Shown piece after piece: positions 1 through 6,343 of a stretch of 6,443 bases of DNA (position 1 is its first letter; every line of letters begins with the position of its first letter). The translations under genes and the position numbers were made by a program. Location of the stretch: positions 1 through 6,443 of the forward strand of contig JAFDJC010000184.1 of NCBI GenBank assembly GCA_019307665.1, given 5' to 3'. A model generated the notes under the pieces. The model was not told where the DNA came from. It did no database searches and was given only the letters and a program-made list of their open reading frames with translations. The stretch is from Deltaproteobacteria bacterium. Its GTDB lineage: Bacteria; Desulfobacterota; Desulfobacteria; Desulfobacterales; SURF-7.

Positions 1-828
1 AAGATGGCGGGCCGCCATGGAAATAAAGGTGTTGTCTCAAGAATTCTACCCCAGGAGGATATGCCGTATTTTGAGGATGGCAGATCTGTTGATATGGTTC
101 TCAACCCGCTGGGTGTGCCATCACGAATGAACGTTGGGCAGATTCTCGAGATTCATCTCGGGAGAGCTGCAAAAGTATTGGGCGATCAAATCTCACAGTT
201 GATTAAGGAGAAGAAAAATAGTGACCTGAGGCAAAAACTGGAGAGTATTTTTACAAGCGCTTCCGAACGGAAAGTCATCGATAACGTGAATGATGATGAG
301 ATTGTCAATTTTTCGAAACAGTATAGAGACGGCGTTCATATGGCCACACCGGTTTTTGACGGTGCCAAAGAGGAAGAAATCAAAAGTCTTCTGTCAGAAG
401 CCGACGTGAACACATCAGGACAGGCGGTACTGTATGACGGCCGAACCGGTGAACCGTTTGACGGAGAAGTTACGGTCGGCACAATGTATATGCTGAAGCT
501 CCATCATCTTGTAGATGACAAGATTCATGCACGGTCTATAGGCCCATATTCACTTGTAACCCAGCAACCCCTTGGAGGGAAGGCGCAATTTGGCGGGCAG
601 CGTCTTGGAGAAATGGAAGTCTGGGCTATGGAGGCTTATGGTGCTGCATATGCCTTGCAGGAATTTTTGACGGTTAAATCAGATGATATGGCCGGCAGGA
701 CACGCATGTATGAAAAAATAGTCAAAGGACAGAATGTTCTTGAGCCGGGACTACCGGAATCATTCCGAGTGCTCAATAAAGAACTTCAGAGCCTTGGCCT
801 TGATATAAACCTTCTTGAAGAAAAATAG
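1..828 (+). CDS. rpoB: RNA polymerase beta subunit, C-terminal part (5' truncated by window)
   Basis: This is the last 275 codons of the RNA polymerase beta subunit, which with beta' forms the catalytic cleft of the cytoplasmic polymerase. The reading frame is open from base 1, so the ATG at base 4 is internal and not a start. The first residues, KMAGRHGNKGV, correspond to E. coli positions from K1065, where the two conserved lysines K1065 and K1073 contact the active centre; both are present. Further on are NPLGVPSRMN, ATPVFDGAKE, YDGRTGE and DDKIHARSIGPYSLVTQQP, which includes the conserved His of the HARS motif (codon at 526), then GGKAQFGGQRLGEMEVWA and LTVKSDD. The length is close to the 278 residues of the same part in E. 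coli. The stop TAG is at 826-828 and rpoC follows after 13 bases, so the two are surely co-transcribed. The rifampicin-binding region lies upstream of the window. Identity is certain. Confidence 0.98.
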   Translation, partial: KMAGRHGNKGVVSRILPQEDMPYFEDGRSVDMVLNPLGVPSRMNVGQILEIHLGRAAKVLGDQISQLIKEKKNSDLRQKLESIFTSASERKVIDNVNDDEIVNFSKQYRDGVHMATPVFDGAKEEEIKSLLSEADVNTSGQAVLYDGRTGEPFDGEVTVGTMYMLKLHHLVDDKIHARSIGPYSLVTQQPLGGKAQFGGQRLGEMEVWAMEAYGAAYALQEFLTVKSDDMAGRTRMYEKIVKGQNVLEPGLPESFRVLNKELQSLGLDINLLEEK

Positions 829-829
829 T

Positions 830-835
830 AAGGAG
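830..835 (+). promoter_or_regulatory. Shine-Dalgarno that sets the rpoC start
   Basis: AAGGAG lies between the rpoB stop (826-828) and TTG 842, with 6 bases of spacing. The other in-frame candidate, TTG 815, lies inside rpoB and would place this site within the coding region. The site therefore favours TTG 842. Confidence 0.8.
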
Positions 836-841
836 AAGGAT

Positions 842-3800
842 TTGGAAACTATTTACGATTTCTTCGCAAAACCGAAAGACCCGAAAATTTATTCAGGAGT
901 TCAAATTTCACTCGCTTCTCCGGAGCAGATCAGAAAATGGTCATCCGGTGAAATTAAAAAGCCTGAAACGATTAATTACCGAACCTTCAAGCCGGAGAGA
1001 GAAGGTTTGTTCTGTGCAAAGATTTTTGGTCCCACGAAAGACTACGAATGCAATTGCGGTAAATACAAAAGGATGAAACACAGGGGCGTCGTCTGCGAGA
1101 AATGCGGTGTCGAAGTTATCCAGTCAAAGGTTCGGCGTGAACGTATGGCGCATATCGGCCTAGTAACACCGGTGGCGCATATCTGGTTTTTGAAAAGCCT
1201 TCCCAGCAAAATAGGTAACCTTCTTGATCTGACGCTTAAAAATATGGAGAAGGTACTCTATTTTGACAATTTCATTGTTATTGACCCAAAGGATACGGGC
1301 CTTACTAAAGGACAGCTTCTTTCAGAAGAAAAATACCAGGAAGCACTTGATCTTTATGGGTCGGATTTCGAAGCAGGCATAGGCGCTGAAGCGGTTAAAA
1401 CCCTTCTCGAACAGATTAATCTGGACGAACTTTATAAGGAACTTCGGGAAGAGATTAATAATACAGGTTCAGAGGCTAAACGGAAAAAATTTGCCAAACG
1501 TTTAAGAATTGTGGATGCATTTAAAAATTCCGGCATTAATCCATCCTGGATGATAATGGATGTTATTCCGGTACTGCCGCCTGATTTGCGACCCCTTGTT
1601 CCTCTTGAAGGCGGGCGTTTTGCCACTTCGGATCTAAACGACCTATATCGCAGAGTGATCAATCGAAACAATCGGCTTCGCCGTCTTGTTGAACTAAAAG
1701 CTCCTGATATTATTGTCCGTAACGAGAAGAGAATGTTGCAAGAATCCGTTGATGTACTTTTCGATAATGGAAGGCACGGTAGGGTCGTTACCGGGACAAA
1801 CAAGCGGCCTCTTAAATCGCTTTCCGACACATTGAAAGGTAAACAGGGAAGATTCAGGCAGAACCTCCTCGGCAAACGAGTCGACTATTCCGGACGAACT
1901 GTTATTACCATCGGTCCGAATTTAAGGCTTCATCAATGCGGTCTACCCAAAAAAATGGCGCTCGAACTTTTTAAACCATTTATTTACCACCGCCTTGAGA
2001 GCAATGGTTTTGTTTCGACTGTCAAAAGCGCAAAAAAGATGGTCGAGAACATGACACCCGAGGTATGGGACACTCTTGATGAAGTAGTTAAAGAGTATCC
2101 TGTTCTTTTAAATCGCGCACCGACCTTGCACAGACTAGGTATTCAGGCGTTTGAACCGGTCCTGATCGATGGCAAGGCAATTCAGCTTCATCCTCTGGTC
2201 TGCACAGCGTTCAATGCTGATTTTGACGGAGACCAGATGGCGGTACACATTCCTCTGTCCGCTGAAGCACAAATTGAGGCAAGGGTTTTAATGTTGTCGA
2301 GTAACAACATTCTTTCTCCGGCCAATGGTAATCCGATAATTATACCCACCCAGGATATCGTCCTCGGCATTTATTACCTGACAAAAGCCACCTCAGGCGC
2401 CAAGGGTGAAGGGACATGTTTTGCCAATACAGGTGAGGTGAGAATCGCTTTTGATGCGGGTGAAGTAGACCTTCAGGCGGAAATAACATTGCGTATTGAC
2501 GGCAAGATGGTCCAGACAACGGTTGGCAGAGTGCTTTTGTGGGAGATCGTACCGAAGGATCTTATTGCAAAGTTTCGGCATATAAAGTTTTCTGCAAAAA
2601 AGAAAGCCAAAGATGCAATAAAAAAGATTGAAAACGGCGCATCTTTTACCGAAATGATGGAGAAGTATGATGCTTTGCAAAATGGTAACCTGGGGTTGTT
2701 GAAAAAGGATGAATTGTCCGCTGCCTTCGGTTTTGATCGCCATACGGCGGAGTTCATTTTTTCTTTTGAGAAAGGAAAGGTAACCGATATCGTTGAAGCG
2801 GAGGATGGATATCATCTCTTCGAAATTGTAGATAAGGGACGGGAAATTCCTTTTGAAGTTGTCAACAAGGTAATGGACAAAAAAAATCTAAGAGACATGG
2901 TGGATTTTGCATACAGAAATTCGGGAACAAAAGCGACCGTCATTATGGCCGACAGACTGAAGGATATCGGTTATTGGTATGCGACAAAAGGGGGGCTTTC
3001 CATTTCTATTGATGACATGGTGATTCCTGCGAAAAAATGGGACATCATCAAAGAAGCTGAGCAAAAAGTGGAAAACATGTCTTTACAGTGGTCGGAGGGC
3101 CTGATAACCCAAGGTGAAAAATACAATAAGGTCGTTGACATCTGGGCAAAAGCCACTGATGAAATAGCCGATGCAATGATGGCATCCATGAAAGACACCT
3201 CAACGGATGAAAGCAGTACAACCGGGACGTTAAGTAAGAAAAGTAAACAACGCCTGAATTCAATTTTTATGATGGCTGACTCAGGGGCAAGAGGCAGCAA
3301 GGACCAGATGAGACAGCTTGCGGGAATGCGCGGCCTGATGGCAAAACCATCGGGTGAAATTATTGAAACACCTATTACCGCTAACTTCAGGGAAGGGCTC
3401 ACAGTACTTCAATACTTTATCTCTACGCATGGAGCAAGAAAAGGTCTGGCTGATACAGCCCTTAAAACTGCAAATTCAGGTTACCTGACAAGGCGTCTTG
3501 CAGATGTTGCCCAGGACTGTAGCATAATGGAAAACGATTGCGGAACAATGTTGGGAATCGAAGTAGAAGCCCTGATGGAAGGCGGGGAGGTTATTCAATT
3601 CCTTGGAGAGCGTATTCTTGGAAGAACGGCTTTTGAGGATATAATTGATCCTTTTATTGACGAAGTTCTGGTTAAAAGCGGTGAAGAAATCAATGAAGAT
3701 GCGGTGAAACTGGTTGAAGCTTCAGGTTTGACAAAAGTCAAAATCCGATCAGTACTTACTTGTAAAGCAAAGCAGGGTATATGTGCAAAATGCTATGGCA

Positions 3801-5263
3801 GAGATCTTTCTCACGGAAAGCAGGTAGAGCACGGCCAGGCCATCGGCATACTCGCTGCGCAATCGATTGGTGAGCCGGGCACTCAGCTTACAATGAGAAC
3901 ATTTCATATCGGTGGAACAGCCAGCAGAAGAGTTGAGCAGGCGGATATCAAATCCCGTGTGGAGGGAACAGTAAAGTTCGGTGATCTTAAAGGGGTTTTG
4001 AATGCTGATAACCAGTATGTTGTAATGAACAGACGTGGTGGCGAATTTACGATTGTCAGTGACGCGGGGAGAGAACGTGAGCGATGCCCGGTAATTTACG
4101 GTGCCACGATTACAGTCAAGGATAATCAGAAAGTCAAGCCCGGTGACCTGCTTGCCACATGGGATCCTTTTACAACTCCTATTATTACCGCGTTTTCCGG
4201 AACCGTTAAATTTGGTGATATCGATCCAGGTAAGACAGTACAGGAAAAAGTTGATCCTGTCACAGGTAAATCGAGCCGTACAATTATTGAGAGTAAAATT
4301 GCAGATGCGAGACCCAGGATTTCGATTAAGGACGAGAGCGGAAAAACAGCGGTGATGAAAGAATCATCTGATATTGCAAGGTATATCCTTCCTGTGGACG
4401 CTATTTTACTTGTTGAAGAAGGCGACCAGGTCAGGGCCGGTGATATTGTCGCAAAGCTGCCGCGAGCTACCACAAAAACCAAGGATATTACAGGCGGCCT
4501 GCCAAGGGTAGCAGAGCTCTTTGAGGTTAGAAAGCCAAAAGAAATGGCTGTATTGAGTCAGATTGACGGTTATGTATCGATTGCCAAGGCGACAACAAAG
4601 AAGGGAAAACAAAAGGTTACGGTAACCCCGGTCGATGTGGGTGAGAAGAAAGAGTATCTGATACCCAGAGGCAAGCATATAACTGTTTATGAAGGGGATT
4701 ACGTGAGAGCCGGAGAACAGATTGTCGGTGGTGCGGCTAATCCCCAGGATATTTTGTCAATCAAGGGAGAGGTTGCGCTTGCCAGGTATCTTGTGGACGA
4801 AGTCCAGGAGGTTTACCGTCTTCAAGGTGTAAGAATCAATGACAAGCATATTGAAGTTATTGTACGCCAGATGATGAGGCAAGTGAAGATCCTGAATGCA
4901 GGGGATACGGAATTTATCGACGAAGAACAGGTGGACAGGATTCGTTTTGAAGAGACCAATATGGCGATCGTTGACAATGGCGGAAAGCCGGCTGTCGGTG
5001 AACCGCTAATTCTCGGAATTACAAAGGCGTCTCTTTCGACTGAAAGCTTTATATCGGCCGCCTCATTTCAAGATACAACAAAGGTCCTGACAAATGCGTC
5101 AACCGAGGGTAAAACTGACCATCTGCTTGGACTTAAAGAAAATGTTATAATGGGAAGGCTTATACCGGCTGGAACAGGCGTCAGGAAATACCGAGAGGTT
5201 GAAATAGGCATGGACCAGGAATCGAAAACCGAGGAACTTAGTGCCGGTTCTGCTGAGGAATAA
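842..5263 (+). CDS. rpoC: RNA polymerase beta' subunit with an inserted parvulin-like domain
   Basis: Beta' subunit, which carries the catalytic magnesium site of RNA polymerase; 1473 residues from TTG 842. This start gives METIYDFFAKPKD and puts the first zinc-site cysteines at C70, C72, C85 and C88 and the catalytic aspartates at D460, D462 and D464 (NADFDGDQ), the same numbers as in E. coli. The frame stays open back to TTG 815, but that codon overlaps rpoB. Second zinc-site cysteines are C900, C974, C981 and C984. The bridge helix follows PSGEIIETPI (from P836). The trigger loop has GEPGTQLTMRTFH with M1018, R1019 and H1022 (E. coli M932, R933, H936). SI3 occupies about 1029-1213. Residues 575-669 are an extra domain of parvulin type, described separately. 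Apart from that insert the protein looks intact, and all catalytic and zinc residues checked are present. It is probably co-transcribed with rpoB. Confidence 0.97.
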   Translation: METIYDFFAKPKDPKIYSGVQISLASPEQIRKWSSGEIKKPETINYRTFKPEREGLFCAKIFGPTKDYECNCGKYKRMKHRGVVCEKCGVEVIQSKVRRERMAHIGLVTPVAHIWFLKSLPSKIGNLLDLTLKNMEKVLYFDNFIVIDPKDTGLTKGQLLSEEKYQEALDLYGSDFEAGIGAEAVKTLLEQINLDELYKELREEINNTGSEAKRKKFAKRLRIVDAFKNSGINPSWMIMDVIPVLPPDLRPLVPLEGGRFATSDLNDLYRRVINRNNRLRRLVELKAPDIIVRNEKRMLQESVDVLFDNGRHGRVVTGTNKRPLKSLSDTLKGKQGRFRQNLLGKRVDYSGRTVITIGPNLRLHQCGLPKKMALELFKPFIYHRLESNGFVSTVKSAKKMVENMTPEVWDTLDEVVKEYPVLLNRAPTLHRLGIQAFEPVLIDGKAIQLHPLVCTAFNADFDGDQMAVHIPLSAEAQIEARVLMLSSNNILSPANGNPIIIPTQDIVLGIYYLTKATSGAKGEGTCFANTGEVRIAFDAGEVDLQAEITLRIDGKMVQTTVGRVLLWEIVPKDLIAKFRHIKFSAKKKAKDAIKKIENGASFTEMMEKYDALQNGNLGLLKKDELSAAFGFDRHTAEFIFSFEKGKVTDIVEAEDGYHLFEIVDKGREIPFEVVNKVMDKKNLRDMVDFAYRNSGTKATVIMADRLKDIGYWYATKGGLSISIDDMVIPAKKWDIIKEAEQKVENMSLQWSEGLITQGEKYNKVVDIWAKATDEIADAMMASMKDTSTDESSTTGTLSKKSKQRLNSIFMMADSGARGSKDQMRQLAGMRGLMAKPSGEIIETPITANFREGLTVLQYFISTHGARKGLADTALKTANSGYLTRRLADVAQDCSIMENDCGTMLGIEVEALMEGGEVIQFLGERILGRTAFEDIIDPFIDEVLVKSGEEINEDAVKLVEASGLTKVKIRSVLTCKAKQGICAKCYGRDLSHGKQVEHGQAIGILAAQSIGEPGTQLTMRTFHIGGTASRRVEQADIKSRVEGTVKFGDLKGVLNADNQYVVMNRRGGEFTIVSDAGRERERCPVIYGATITVKDNQKVKPGDLLATWDPFTTPIITAFSGTVKFGDIDPGKTVQEKVDPVTGKSSRTIIESKIADARPRISIKDESGKTAVMKESSDIARYILPVDAILLVEEGDQVRAGDIVAKLPRATTKTKDITGGLPRVAELFEVRKPKEMAVLSQIDGYVSIAKATTKKGKQKVTVTPVDVGEKKEYLIPRGKHITVYEGDYVRAGEQIVGGAANPQDILSIKGEVALARYLVDEVQEVYRLQGVRINDKHIEVIVRQMMRQVKILNAGDTEFIDEEQVDRIRFEETNMAIVDNGGKPAVGEPLILGITKASLSTESFISAASFQDTTKVLTNASTEGKTDHLLGLKENVIMGRLIPAGTGVRKYREVEIGMDQESKTEELSAGSAEE
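2564..2848 (+). other. Parvulin (PpiC/rotamase-type) domain inserted in beta' (residues 575-669)
   Basis: In ordinary beta' proteins the stretch GR-LLW-IVPK is followed directly by LP(F/Y)-VN; E. coli has VPKGLPYSIVN. Here VPKDL (ending residue 574) and PFEVVNKVMDKK (from P670) are separated by 95 in-frame residues. The insert follows the parvulin order: RHIKF with H580 at the place of the first active-site His; a lysine-rich helix with AKDAIKKIENGASF (F602); EKYD (Y609, D610); the NGNLG turn (614-618); a helix with AEFIFSF (F640); then KGKVTDIVE and GYHLFEIVDKG with H658 at the second conserved His. This matches the family pattern HI..., NG-DF, GGDLG-F, F-L-PGEVS, GYHI in order and spacing. 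The loop between EKYD and NGNLG is short, so the usual Cys or Asp of the active site is not clearly placed. Activity is therefore unproven; a binding-only role is possible. The parvulin call rests on motif reading, not a profile search. Confidence 0.82.
3926..4480 (+). other. SI3-type insertion in the beta' trigger loop (about residues 1029-1213)
   Basis: Between TFHIGGTASR and KDITGGLPRVAELFE lie about 185 residues, close to the 188-residue SI3 (beta' 943-1130) of E. coli. Shared phrases include PVIYGA, WDPFT-PIIT and the internal repeat TVKFGD, seen at residues 1043-1048 and 1121-1126. Such repeats fit the sandwich-barrel hybrid motifs known in SI3. The boundaries are approximate. This is the expected trigger-loop insert, distinct from the parvulin-like one. 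Confidence 0.85.
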
Positions 5264-5283
5264 CCGTGTCTGAAGATGGGCGG

Positions 5284-5340
5284 AATAATATATAAAACAT
5301 ACATAAAATGCTTGACAATGCAGGACGGACTATATAACAT
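5284..5340 (+). promoter_or_regulatory. Candidate sigma70 promoter for rpsL-rpsG-tuf, with AT-rich upstream stretch
   Basis: A perfect -35 hexamer TTGACA is at 5312-5317. For the -10, TATAAC at 5333-5338 (15-base spacing, 5 of 6 matches) or TAACAT at 5335-5340 (17-base spacing, 4 of 6) both fit. Bases 5284-5310 are almost all A and T and could act as an UP element, common at strong ribosomal promoters. Transcription would begin near 5346, leaving a leader of about 60 bases. No terminator hairpin is visible after rpoC, so read-through from rpoBC is also likely. The call is based on pattern only. Confidence 0.6.
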
Positions 5341-5386
5341 CACAAATTTTTATATGCCTGTGCTGAAGATTTAATTGTACATGTAA

Positions 5387-5394
5387 AAGGAGTT
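5387..5394 (+). promoter_or_regulatory. Shine-Dalgarno of rpsL
   Basis: AAGGAGTT ends 10 bases before ATG 5405 and matches the 16S 3' end well. A second purine run, AAGGA at 5398-5402, is too close to the ATG to serve. Confidence 0.7.
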
Positions 5395-5404
5395 AAAAAG
5401 GATT

Positions 5405-5776
5405 ATGCCTACAATTAACCAGTTGGTTAGAAAGGGGAGAAAGCGGATTAAAAAGAAGGGGAGTACGCCTGCCCTGAAAAATGCGCCACAGAAAAGAGGT
5501 GTGTGCACTCGTGTATATACTTCAACACCCAAAAAACCAAATTCTGCTTTGCGTAAAGTAGCAAGGGTAAGACTGACAACAGGTGTTGAAGTATCAGCCT
5601 ATATTCCGGGTGTTGGGCATAATCTTCAGGAGCATTCCGTTGTTTTGGTTCGCGGCGGGCGTGTGAAGGATTTACCTGGTGTAAGGTATCATATCGTGAG
5701 GGGCACATTGGACACGCTGGGTGTTGAGGATCGCAGGCAGGGCCGTTCAAAGTATGGGGCAAAAAAACCAAAGTAA
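5405..5776 (+). CDS. rpsL: 30S ribosomal protein S12
   Basis: S12 sits at the decoding centre of the small subunit and takes part in codon-anticodon accuracy. The 123 residues have the usual bacterial length and show MPTINQLVRKGR at the N-terminus, TSTPKKPNSALRKVARVRL, and the highly conserved GGRVKDLPGVRYH. Lys43 and Lys88 (numbered with Met1), where substitutions give streptomycin resistance in other bacteria, are the wild-type residues. Asp89, which is methylthiolated in E. coli, is present. The KKPK tail is ordinary. The ATG has a Shine-Dalgarno 10 bases upstream and probably its own promoter in the gap after rpoC. It is the first gene of the str operon, with rpsG 51 bases downstream. Identity is certain. 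Confidence 0.98.
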   Translation: MPTINQLVRKGRKRIKKKGSTPALKNAPQKRGVCTRVYTSTPKKPNSALRKVARVRLTTGVEVSAYIPGVGHNLQEHSVVLVRGGRVKDLPGVRYHIVRGTLDTLGVEDRRQGRSKYGAKKPK

Positions 5777-5783
5777 AACAAAA

Positions 5784-5805
5784 ATAAAACCAAGATAAAA
5801 CCAAG
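5784..5805 (+). repeat. Two tandem copies of an 11-bp A-rich unit between rpsL and rpsG
   Basis: The unit ATAAAACCAAG occurs twice back to back, followed by a partial third copy (ATAAA at 5806-5810). It fills much of the 51-base spacer just upstream of rpsG. It may be a simple slippage product; no function is evident. Confidence 0.85.
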
Positions 5806-5827
5806 ATAAATAAATACGGTGTGATGT

Positions 5828-6298
5828 ATGGCGAGAAGAAGAGAAATACCTAAGCGGCAAATTATTCCAGACGCGAAATATGACAGCAAACTGGTTTCAA
5901 GATTTGTCCACAGTATAATGAAGGACGGGAAAAAAAGTAAGGCACAATCGATTCTTTACGGCGCACTCAACTTGATAGGAGAAAAGACAGGGGAGCCGCC
6001 TCTTAAAGTATTTGAAAAGGCGATTGACACTATCCGCCCGGCCATTGAAGTAAAATCAAGGCGAGTTGGAGGTTCAACTTATCAGGTGCCGACTGAAGTT
6101 AGACCGGCACGGCGAACAGCACTTGCCATAAAGTGGGTGCTTACTTTTGCACGTAACAGGTCGGAGAAAGGTATGACACAAAAACTTGCGGCAGAGTTGA
6201 TGGATGCTGCAAATCAGCGTGGTTCAGCTTATAAAAAGAAAGAGGACACCCATAAAATGGCTGATGCCAACAAGGCTTTTGCTCATTATCGGTGGTAA
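5828..6298 (+). CDS. rpsG: 30S ribosomal protein S7
   Basis: S7 is the primary binding protein that organises the 3' major domain (head) of 16S rRNA, near the E site. The 156 residues start MARRREIPKRQI and end ANKAFAHYRW, the common bacterial form without the longer tail of E. coli K-12. The rRNA-binding beta-hairpin region reads SRRVGGSTYQVPTEVRPARR, and RNRSEKGMTQKLAAELMDAA and KKEDTHKMADANKAF are typical. The start ATG 5828 gives the family N-terminus, but the Shine-Dalgarno is weak: only GGTG at 5819-5822 matches the anti-SD, 5 bases before the ATG. In E. coli, S7 translation is coupled to S12 and repressed by S7 itself. The weak site and short spacer fit coupling, but that is inference. 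Identity is certain. Confidence 0.98.
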   Translation: MARRREIPKRQIIPDAKYDSKLVSRFVHSIMKDGKKSKAQSILYGALNLIGEKTGEPPLKVFEKAIDTIRPAIEVKSRRVGGSTYQVPTEVRPARRTALAIKWVLTFARNRSEKGMTQKLAAELMDAANQRGSAYKKKEDTHKMADANKAFAHYRW

Positions 6299-6326
6299 CA
6301 ATATATAAATTGCATAAACCGTTTTC

Positions 6327-6335
6327 AAAAGGAGG
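6327..6335 (+). promoter_or_regulatory. Strong Shine-Dalgarno of tuf
   Basis: AAAAGGAGG lies 8 bases before ATG 6344, a near-ideal match and spacing, in keeping with very high expression of EF-Tu. It contrasts with the weak site of rpsG just upstream. Confidence 0.85.
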
Positions 6336-6343
6336 ACGGCAAG

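Noticed and set aside
2596..2626. Two in-frame A_AAA_AAG heptamers (2596-2602 and 2620-2626), the dnaX-type frameshift sequence, at the start of the insert
   Set aside because: The same heptamer occurs at other Lys-Lys pairs in rpoC (for example near 2031), no stimulatory hairpin or internal Shine-Dalgarno is evident, and the -1 frame ends at once (TGA 2629). Chance from AAA-rich lysine codons is enough.
2393..2815. Minus-strand open frame of 140 codons opposite the parvulin-like insert, and similar minus-strand frames elsewhere in rpoC
   Set aside because: They lie wholly opposite a conserved coding gene, show no recognisable family, and have no visible ribosome site or promoter; they are shadows of the rpoC frame.
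4101..4355. Plus-strand 84-codon open frame inside rpoC
   Set aside because: It overlaps SI3 in another frame, with low-complexity composition and no ribosome site.
5761..5767. A_AAA_AAA run near the 3' end of rpsL that could slip
   Set aside because: S12 is already full length with its normal tail, and a -1 shift would only add a few residues; no recoding is needed.
6281..6309. TATAAA at 6304-6309 as a tuf promoter -10
   Set aside because: The matching -35 position reads GCTCAT, a poor match to TTGACA, so there is no support beyond AT-richness.
6319..6332. Near-palindrome CCGTTTTCAAAAGG before tuf as a terminator or attenuator
   Set aside because: The loop would be about one base, the stem is mainly A-T and it overlaps the Shine-Dalgarno; it cannot form a stable hairpin and has no U-tract.
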